Positions 56,451 through 64,000 of a stretch of 64,000 nt of DNA are shown piece by piece. How positions within the stretch are numbered: position 1 is the first letter of the stretch; every line of letters starts with the position of its first letter. The stretch is from Aspidiotus rigidus. Lineage: Eukaryota > Arthropoda > Insecta > Hemiptera > Diaspididae. The notes below the pieces were generated by a model. That model saw nothing but the letters and a program-made list of their open reading frames with translations, did not search any database and was not told where the DNA came from. The stretch covers positions 13,850,501 through 13,914,500 of the forward strand of contig JAVHKY010000001.1 in NCBI GenBank assembly GCA_035079385.1, in the 5' to 3' direction. Position numbers and translations under genes: made by a program.

Positions 56451-56897
56451 TTTTGACTCTCGAGCTATATATGCTAGGAGGGGTACTTAGAAAAATTCCT
56501 ATCATATATGGCTCGAGAGTCAACATTTTTTCTAAGCCCCGCTCCTATCATTTCGACTCTCAAGCCATACATGATAGGAGAGGGACTTGAAAAAAATTTC
56601 GATTCCTGAGCTATATATGATAGGAGGGGGACTTTGAAAAAATTTCGACTCTCGAGCCATATATGATAGGAGGGGGACTTATAGGAAAAATAATGACTCT
56701 CGAGCCATTTATGATAGGAATTTTTCTAAGTTCCCCTTCTATCATATATAGCTCGAGAGTCGAAATTTTTTTCCAAGTCCCCCTACTATCATATATAGCT
56801 GGAGAATCGAAATTTTTCCAAGTTTTTTGCTGTACGGCGCACGGCGCACGGTAAATTTCTCAAAAAGCCCCCCCATAAAACAGGTCCCCTGTTAAAA
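56445..56897. repeat. Minisatellite array with alternating orientation
   Basis: Units run forward (tttgactctcgagctatata), then reverse at about 56500-56550, forward again to about 56710, and reverse to 56820, closing with the reverse end module gctgtacggcgcacggcgc, cccccccataaaacagg and tcccctgtt ending at 56895. In all, nine or ten units of about 46 bp. The alternation allows large internal hairpins. The GIY-YIG remnant starts six bases later. Confidence 0.9.
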
Positions 56898-56902
56898 TTG
56901 GT

Positions 56903-57090
56903 TGTACCTGTGGTAAATTCTGTACATTGGCCAAACCGGTCGTTCATTTAGAGAAAGGTTCTCCGAGCACATTGCCAATAGTGGTTACAGTTCAGCGGAC
57001 GTCGCCCACTGCGTACAGAGCGACCATGGTATCCAGAATTTGAAACTGTCCATCCTGAACTCCGCCACTAAGAGACGCCTCGTGCAGTGA
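56903..57090 (+). pseudogene. Penelope-like GIY-YIG endonuclease fragment
   Basis: A CTCGKF word at 56903-56919 (the usual C-x-C-G-K ahead of the domain) is followed, after a one-base frame change, by YIGQTGRSFRERFSEH from 56923, the GIY-YIG core with its conserved arginine and the E-H pair. The frame continues through DVAHCVQSDHGIQ, with the H-C-x-x-x-D-H region typical of Penelope-like elements, to a stop at 57088-57090. That stop lies in CAGTGA, where a hAT-like end begins, so the protein was probably cut by an insertion. Reverse transcriptase is not found upstream; minisatellite occupies that side. Confidence 0.8.
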
Positions 57091-57470
57091 TGGGCGATAG
57101 TCAATAGTTTCATGCAATCGATAGCCCCAAAATTTTTTCCAAATTACTATCGAGACTATCGATAGTCCCGATAGTTTTTCTTGGAACTGTTGACACTATT
57201 GATAGTTTGGATAGAAAATGTCAATCAAGAAAAAAGACTATGCTTCATGTCTGACAGATACGTTTCTCCTGATCGTCTTTTTTGGAAAACCTGTTAAGGA
57301 ATGAATTTTCACTTGTCAGTTTGCACCGATTACCAGACTTTGATGAGAAAAGGAAAAATTTTCAAACTATCGACGATACTACCGTCGTTTTTTTCTATCG
57401 TTAATCCCGATAGTTTTTTTCGAAAACTAACTTAATCTCTCTAGTGATGGGCGCTGAGCTTACTATAGCA
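57085..57470 (+). mobile_element. Possible hAT-like ends (CAGTGATGGGCG)
   Basis: Cagtgatgggcgatag at 57085 and tagtgatgggcgctg at 57442 are alike and look like hAT left ends; the interval is full of ctatcgatag words (agactatcgatagtcccg). No inverted right end (cgcccatcactg) was found in the window, so each would be truncated, or this is one element with a direct end repeat. Confidence 0.4.
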
Positions 57471-57654
57471 GCCAAATATAGATATAATCGAGATTGATAT
57501 ATTTTGACTTCGTATTTCTTTGCAAACGCCCAAAGACATACATGCATGATTCGATATTTTTCTATGAAGTGGAGAAATTTACTAAAATTTTTTCATACAG
57601 AAAAAGTGAGTCCTAATTTTCTTTGTTTTTTGCTCATTCTGGGGCTCGTAATTA

Positions 57655-58625
57655 TACAGTAACTAGCGGTTTGCGCTGACCGCTAGATGTGTGTTGAGTA
57701 GATATCTGTGTTTTATAGGTATCTGTATCTTGTAGGTATGTATGTTTTGTAGGTATCTTGGCGGAATTCGGATGAATTTTTTGCTACGTTTTTCAAAAAT
57801 TTAATACTGTTAAGCCTACTTCATTTTCACCGAGAATGATAACATACATAGAGTAAAGAAAAAGAAAAGGTTGAAAAAATTGAAAAATGCGCGTAAGATG
57901 TAAGATGAACCGTTTCCCTCACATTTTCATTTTCCAGACTTGGGACTGGCAGAATTCAACATACACAAACTGTATTCTGGTATGTTTATAAATGGTTAGC
58001 ATGCAAAGCGCGAAAAAGAGGTTAAAAGTTTCCCATAACCAAGAGATAATAAATTATTAAGAATGGACCGGAGTCGCGCAAAAATTAAAATTACCGAATT
58101 ACATTATTTTTTTTTTCTGTTCAAAAATAAGAAAATAGACACCAAAAACTGCGACTGTACTTATAAAATATCAAAGTTCCGAGTCGCACAAAAATAAAAT
58201 CACCAAATTAAATTTTTTACACACTAATTCACTTGAGAGCTGACTTAACGCGTGAAGCCTGTATCGCAGCAGAATACAGACAAATCCATTGATATTTTGC
58301 CAGTCCCTAAGAAAACACACGGACAACAGGTAAAAAAAAGGGTCATTTCCGCTAGCCCATACGCAGTGCGCACCGTGTCTAGACATTGGTTCTTGTATGA
58401 GATACCGGATGTAAAATCCTTTATGTAGGTGTTTTTAAAACTGTGAATAAAATAACTTACTTAGTATGGAAGTACAGCGAATACTGTAGTCACAAAATTT
58501 CCTCCTAAAAATCTGGAACCGGGCTCATTCGAAAGGAAATTACAGGGGCTACAATTTTTGTTCTCTTCAATTTTTCATAAAAATGAGTTATACTCGAGTT
58601 ATCACAATAATTCAATTTTCGAAAC
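57655..58625 (+). repeat. Second copy of the hAT-linked tail
   Basis: Opens with the perfect 8-bp stem ctagcggt/accgctag at about 57663-57687, then gtgttgagtagatatctgtg, much later gagctgacttaacgcg, gtatcgcagcagaatac, and gaaattacaggggctacaat. The order equals that of 47634-47330 on the minus strand, but with about 600 bp more between the first and later words. No transposase coding is seen here. Confidence 0.65.
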
Positions 58626-58629
58626 TGCG

Positions 58630-61600
58630 CCACTCAACGCGCGTAGGTCTAACGTACAGCGCAAAGCAGTTTCAGTACTCGATAATGCCCGTTTTTCCTA
58701 ATTTTGTCGCCCCCTACTCCACCTTCAAGGAGTCAAAATATCGAAATGTATTTAAGAACCTGACCCAGAAAAGACGAAATTTTTCAAAAAAAATTCCAGG
58801 TCGATAGGTGAAGGCGTTCGAAAGTTATGGGCGAACATACATACAGACAGACAAACATTCTATTTTATATATTAGATATTGAGGTTTATTATTCACACAG
58901 AAATTATACACATTTAGCGTTGGAAGAATTTTTATCGAGTATTATAAGAAATTAGGAGAAAATTTTGGGACTTGGAAACTTGTTGATTTCTAAATCTCTG
59001 AAAATTGTGGCTCGAAAAAATTTCCATTTCTGAGCCTCACCCTGGGAAAGACAAAAATATATGTATCATACGAAAACTTGGGTCCCATAATAAACACAAA
59101 CTGGGTCCTGGGTTGTAGAGAAATTGGGGATCATGTTTCATAAAAACTGGATCCCAAATTGTATCTGAAACCCAAGTCTTAGACAGAAACTGAATCTTGC
59201 ATTATATTTTTTCATCAGGTCATTCATAAGCGCGTGATTATAAACTAAGTTAATGGTCGTTTTACTCACCTCAAACTAACGTAAGCCTTTTTGATTGCTG
59301 TGTTGCTTATAAACTAAGTATGATTCCAAGAAATAGATTACGTTTTTTGCAATCCGGCGAATAGAACCTTCGCGTTATACTAATTTATACGACATTGTCT
59401 GTTGGAAAGTTTCTCTGATTTGAATCGATTGCAAAGTGGGTGGAATGCTGTATTTGCCGCTTATCATTAGTTGATGGTCGAATTTCGAAAACGCGAATAT
59501 TCATAAAAAATGAATGAGTAACATTATTAAAATATGTCAACCGTGCGATGATCCTGGATGTAAGTTTGCGATTCTATATCTAAGTTCGATCTCGTTGCTA
59601 TAGACTCGTTTAGCAACATAATTTATATAATTGGTTCAATGCTTTACCTAAACGTGATAAATCTTTTTTCAAAAATCAAGCATTAGACGAATATCTTGTA
59701 GCTCTCAAAAGTTTTATACGAATTAATTTTAACTATCCCCATTCTCTTAATGGTAGTGTTGACACCAGATTATTGTTAGTGACAAGCTGGAATAGCGCCA
59801 ATACTAAAACCAGATCAATTTATAATGTAAGAGGTCTATCTGGAAATGAAGTTCTTTTCTTCGACCAGTGGAAAGCAAAGAGGACACCATTGCGTCATAA
59901 GCTGCTATGATGAATTTAGAGAGTTACACATAAACTCATGACAAATATATAGCAAACGCAGCAGCCTCAATTTCTTTTTCCTTCTCCCTTCTCGATGATA
60001 ACTCGTTGAATTTAACCCCTTCAAACCTTGTAGTATTCTTCCTTGTAAAATTTTCATTCTTCCGAAGAAAAAAAAAAAAAAAAAAAGGAAAGAAGAATTT
60101 CTGTGCAAATTGTTGCCATCATAATAGGTGGTATCAGGATTGAGTGATAATATCATCCCCGAGTAGTGACCGCGAAAACCTGACTTGTGCGTCTTTGACG
60201 TGCAGATATTTTTTAGGTTTTTTTTTGAAGTACCTATTAAAAACTTTTTTCCAATCGATCGGATCTTGACAAGGGACTTTTTAATTGACATAATTCCAAT
60301 AAAATTTTTAAAAAAGAATCCCGATTGCATCAAAATGAAAAAAAAGTACCTAAAATATGGAATTGTGTAGATCAATAAATAAAATAACTTCAAACGGTAT
60401 AATTATTGTAGATGAATAAATCAATTTATAGTTGGAAATTAAATTCAGCAGCGTCAATGATATTGATTCTTGTTGCCACAAAATGAATACAAATGAACAA
60501 AACGCTAATAAAAAGAAGTGAAAAGGTCAAGAATCAATAATTATTTTATGTCATTGTGGAGTCTTATTTTCAGTATGTACTTAATGGATTGGTAAGTTTT
60601 CGTATCTATCTGTAATTCTTTCGTTTTTTCTGAAAACTTCAAATTTATCATTTTCTTATCACAATTTGGTTTAGCCTAATTCCTTCTTTTACTAACAATT
60701 TCTAACAAAGCTTCCTTAAACATTAGTTCAAAAACAAATGTATGAAAAATGGGAACCAACCCTCCCCTCCCCTCCAATTTCCTTCCACTTACAAAAAAGT
60801 GCACTTATACTCTTCACGTCGTTTCACTCATGTACCTACTACGATTCAATACTTATCTCTGACCGACGAATTTTTATGGCCAAAATCGTAACAGTTGTCG
60901 ACATTTTCGAATCTATCAAGACTATCTCTATCATCATCATCATCACAGATGGCTAAATTTTATCAATTAGCGATGTGTTACTAATCGAAGAAGTCTCATT
61001 GAAAATTAAACTTTGTTGTAAAGGTATAAAATATATGTTTACTTCTAGGTACTTTTGATTTATGAGCCAAGAGATTTTTACATTTAAATTTGAAATAACT
61101 TAGCTGGTACGGGTATACCTACGTCTACCATACGAATGAGTGGAATTTTCGAACCTCCGTTACATTTTATCAAACGCACGATTGAATGAAGTTTCGCAAT
61201 ATTTTCTCGACGGAGACTTAAAATGCAGTATTTTTGAAGTTCTTATGTGCAATATAGATGTCGTGTCGGCGTCAGAGTGGAAAAGAAGAATAGTTTTCAA
61301 CTCATGAATGAAACGTGTGTACGCTATTATCACTTTCATTAGGTACTGCTGAACGTGTAAAATATAACACAATATAATGTTAATCGTAAAACGATGTTCG
61401 TTGCGTCTCTCGTGTTTATTATTTTACAACCAGTCGAATACCTACATTACAACGTGATCTTCTTCTTCCTTCATTTACTACAAATTTGCATAAAGAGTAT
61501 GAGGCGAGAATAATGGGTCACGTTGGAATCAAGTTTTTAGTGTATAATATTCAACTTTCATCGATGAAATTCGCATCGCAACTTGGAAATGCCGCTATAC

Positions 61601-62515
61601 TGATGAAATGTTGAGTCTTGATATTGTAAAGGTAACTGTCAGAGGGCGCGCCTCTGGGTTGCCTCGTTAGCGGGACGCCACCAGGGTTCACTTGTACAGA
61701 GGACGTGTATGATCTGCCTTCCAGATGTAGTGAAACGAAGCTCATTGCAAACACTGCCGGGAGTTCGAGATGAAATATTTATTAATATCATCAATAATTT
61801 ATATTTTAAAGACTTTGTGATATTTTAAAAATCTGGTGGTAAGTACGTTGAGTTGTGGAGAAGGTCTGGCCGAAAATGTCTCCAATGCTGTACTTACATT
61901 CGATGAATTTCATAATTCACAATATTATGTGACCTTTACTTTGTCGTCCAACTGGTCAAAATCTCCCAATGGTTCAAAATTATGATTCAACATGAAAACA
62001 ATGGACAATTTTTTCTGCTACTTTTTTACAATTATAGGTATTCTGACTGATTGCTTCTTGAGTAGCTGACTCTACTGTGATATCTCTCGTACGAGCTGCC
62101 ATTCCTGAAACATATAAAATTAAAAATGTTTTATACGTCGTAGAAAACATCTCAATGACTTTGTTGTTTGTTCATCACCCCAAAAAAGGTTCCGATAATT
62201 TATCCCACCAGATGTCGCTGAGTTGCACTCAATGTAATCTTATAGGAGGAAAAAACTCGCAGCTCTCGTGGTGAGCTGCTCGGGGTTGTCTTCATCAACT
62301 TTGTTAATTGAGGCAAAAGGGAACCTGTTTCATGAGAGTCACTAATGTGCATTGTCATCAGCTTGAACTTTGGTCTTCTATACCACCTTGATGGTTTTTC
62401 CTCATCATATTAAATAACTGAATAAATAAATAAATAAACAAGTCTAATATACTGTACATTAGGCGTAGAATAATGAAGGCTTTTCAAGATCTCACTTGGT
62501 GTAGTATACAATATT
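58630..62515. other. Intergenic, no gene recognised
   Basis: A+T-rich sequence without gene motifs. A run of about 20 A is at 60068-60087. A minus-strand open frame of 162 codons at 59905-60393 is low-complexity (a poly-F run from this A tract) and is not called. Confidence 0.4.
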
Positions 62516-62524
62516 TCAAGCTAA

Positions 62525-62700
62525 CAGCTGAAATAGAACCTCCTATCACATATAACTCAAAAGTGCCCTATCCTATCATATATAGCTCGGAAGTTGAAAT
62601 TTTTTATTTTTCAAGTCCCACGTTTTGCCTCCTGACGCTCGGCGCCCATCCTTTTTCTTCAAATTACTCTCCCATAAAAAAGGTTCTCTGTTAAAAATCA
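62525..62700 (-). repeat. Minisatellite element copy, reverse orientation
   Basis: Tcctatcatatatagctcgg, agtcccacgttttgcc, cgctcggcgccc, and the end module cccataaaaaaggttctctg and ttaaaaatc ending at about 62698. One complete unit only. Confidence 0.75.
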
Positions 62701-62704
62701 CGAA

Positions 62705-63475
62705 ATCACTCGTTGTTAAACGCATCTCAAAGTAAATTTCATGTGGAATAAATTCATTTCTCTTCATTTTTTTGAAAAACTGAATACGGTATTTAAAGAG
62801 AAAAATGCGTTTGAGTGTCAACTCTCCCTATACCGGTATAGCCTGAATGTGTTAAAGTGCTAAATATTTACAGCAGCGATTTTTTACATGCGGCAGAACC
62901 ATCAAAGTATTGAAGTTAGTGATCTCCTATTTTGAGGGGTCTGTACTCTGTCGATACCCCTTGGTCAAATCGTCAAAGAAAGGAGTAAGGAGATCAATTG
63001 GCTATAAGGCCGTACTTTACCTATCTACTAATTCACAAAGACCCGCACCTCGCTGTGGGAATAAAAAGAGGTGACAAAGAATATTAATTACAACTTGAAA
63101 TCCGCATCAAAGTTGATGAAACTTTGTAGACTTGAAGTCAAACGTTCTTAGAACACCGCAATTAATTGGTTCATGATCCATGAATCATTTTATTTTTACA
63201 AACCTATCGTGGTAAATATTACTCCTTAGTCCTTGGTTCTGATAACGTGTGAATAATCAATTTTTTCAATTGATTGCGGGGCAAAAAAGAACAGAACTGA
63301 TGATCATAAACTAACTTCCACTCCAGTCTTGATAAAGTCATATATTTTAGTACTCCAATATTTCCAAACTTTTATGAGATTTGGAACTAATTTCAAGCAA
63401 TAATTGGTATTCCAAAATGTTTTTCCACAATTGTGCTACAGGTTGCAGCTCTCCATCTGTTTATATGTGTTTCAT
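62705..63475. other. Intergenic, no gene recognised
   Basis: Nothing recognisable. Confidence 0.4.
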
Positions 63476-63504
63476 AATGTGTTATACTCTGTTCACATTA
63501 AGGA

Positions 63505-63572
63505 AGGATAGAAAAACGACGGCTTCCTTAACGAAGTTGAACGAGGAACGCAGGGAACCTGTTTTATGATTC
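63505..63572 (-). repeat. Minisatellite element, end module alone
   Basis: Aaaaacgacggcttccttaa, cgaagttgaacgaggaacg, cagggaacctgtttt at 63514-63565. It has two successive hairpins with GAA loops (ttaac-gaa-gtt and cagg-gaa-cctg). No minisatellite units adjoin it on the left. It is the cleanest copy of this end. Confidence 0.85.
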
Positions 63573-63599
63573 AAATAGGATTTGGTATTGAAAATTCAA

Positions 63600-63937
63600 G
63601 GAAGCCTAGACCTAGATAAAGCTAGTATAAAGAAGGCCTACGCGTAAAATAAGCCTAGTATAATGTAGTTTGAAAGTCCAAGTTTTTCTCAAATCTCGAG
63701 CTATTTATGATAGGAGGGAGACTTGGGAAAATGTGTCCCCTATCATATATAGCTCGAGAGTCAAAAGTTTACCAAGTCCCTCTTCTATCATATATAGCTT
63801 CAGATTCGACATTTTTTCTAAGTCCCTCTCCTATCATATATAGCTTGAGAGTCGAAATTTTTCCAAGTTTTTCGCTGGACGGCGTACGGCGCACGCCAGA
63901 TTTCTCAAATAGCCCCCCATAAAACAGGTCCCCTGTT
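63600..63937. repeat. Minisatellite element copy with orientation switch
   Basis: Begins after a cluster of cctagtataa words. One forward unit (tatttatgataggagggaga) is followed by three reverse units (ctatcatatatagctcgaga) and the reverse end module ctggacggcgtacggcgcac, agccccccataaaacaggtc and ccctgtt ending at 63937. Confidence 0.85.
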
Positions 63938-63941
63938 AATA

Positions 63942-64000
63942 TGACCTCGAGAACGGAACGCTACGGGTAATTTTAATCTACCCTTCCGTTCTCGAGGTCA
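63942..64000. repeat. Perfect 17-bp inverted repeat at the window edge
   Basis: TGACCTCGAGAACGGAA at 63942-63958 faces its exact complement at 63984-64000, with an inner gggta/taccc pair and an A+T loop. It starts a few bases after the minisatellite end module. The right arm ends on the last base of the window, so its full length cannot be seen. Confidence 0.85.

Noticed and set aside
59905..60393. 162-codon open frame on the minus strand
   Set aside because: A+T-rich and driven by a poly-F run from an A tract; no motif.
63505..63572. The peptide KTTASLTKLNEERREP appears in frames at 30.2, 31.9 and 63.5 kb
   Set aside because: It comes from the conserved end module of the minisatellite family; the frames around it differ and have no common protein.

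Overview
The window looks like arthropod nuclear DNA, most likely insect. Long stretches have no gene, introns are under 100 bp, the only convincing host gene is a small-intron sugar transporter of the insect Tret1-like type, and the mobile elements (Penelope, Jockey, RTE, hAT and KRBA2-like integrase elements) are those usual in insects. Nothing suggests bacterial DNA, and I see no operon, rRNA, tRNA or CRISPR array. I cannot name the species.

Host genes: the one gene that looks intact is on the minus strand at 38691-40225. It has three coding exons and two short introns (85 and 94 bp) and encodes a 451-residue major-facilitator sugar transporter. Its second intron appears to be of the rare GC-AG type. 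Several CpG-bearing, low-repeat blocks (about 9.1-9.7, 13.9-14.9, 22-23.2, 32.5-33.6, 43.5-44.4 and 54.7-56.2 kb) could be distal regulatory DNA or untranslated exons of genes outside the window; this is inference.

Mobile elements: minus-strand Penelope-like reverse transcriptase (2.2-2.9 kb) and a separate plus-strand GIY-YIG endonuclease piece (56.9-57.1 kb); an RTE-type LINE tail (13.0-13.6 kb); a Jockey-type LINE tail with RNase H (28.9-29.8 kb); a hAT transposase of the ZMYM1-like group (47.6-48.5 kb); two hAT MITEs with perfect 8-bp target duplications (16133-16279 and 46274-46671); two KRBA2-like integrase-element fossils (18.3-18.7 kb inside a TIR-bounded element at 18002-19392, and 51.8-53.0 kb); and a decayed type-B DNA polymerase of viral or Polinton-like type (35.6-36.2 kb) in an A+T-rich block.

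Repeats: the dominant one is an interspersed family whose copies have a hairpin-forming end and an internal minisatellite of about 46 bp. It occurs on both strands at 24.7-28.9, 29.9-32.1, 34.6, 41.8, 45.5, 53.9, 56.5-56.9 and 62.5-63.9 kb. Two subfamilies differ in the end hairpin by paired, pairing-preserving changes, and the second carries the palindrome TGACGTCA. A second family rich in GTCGAC-like words lies at 11.8-12.3, 16.7-17.0, 17.1-19.7 and 54.4-54.6 kb; its third copy is split by two insertions. Other repeats are a tandem array with a unit of about 115 bp (10.7-11.7 kb), a related foldback (3.8-4.3 kb), a long inverted repeat (5.8-8.6 kb) and microsatellites.

The best candidate for something undescribed is the minisatellite element family with its covarying end hairpin. 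The KRBA2-type TIR element that keeps only an open Cys-rich tail comes next.
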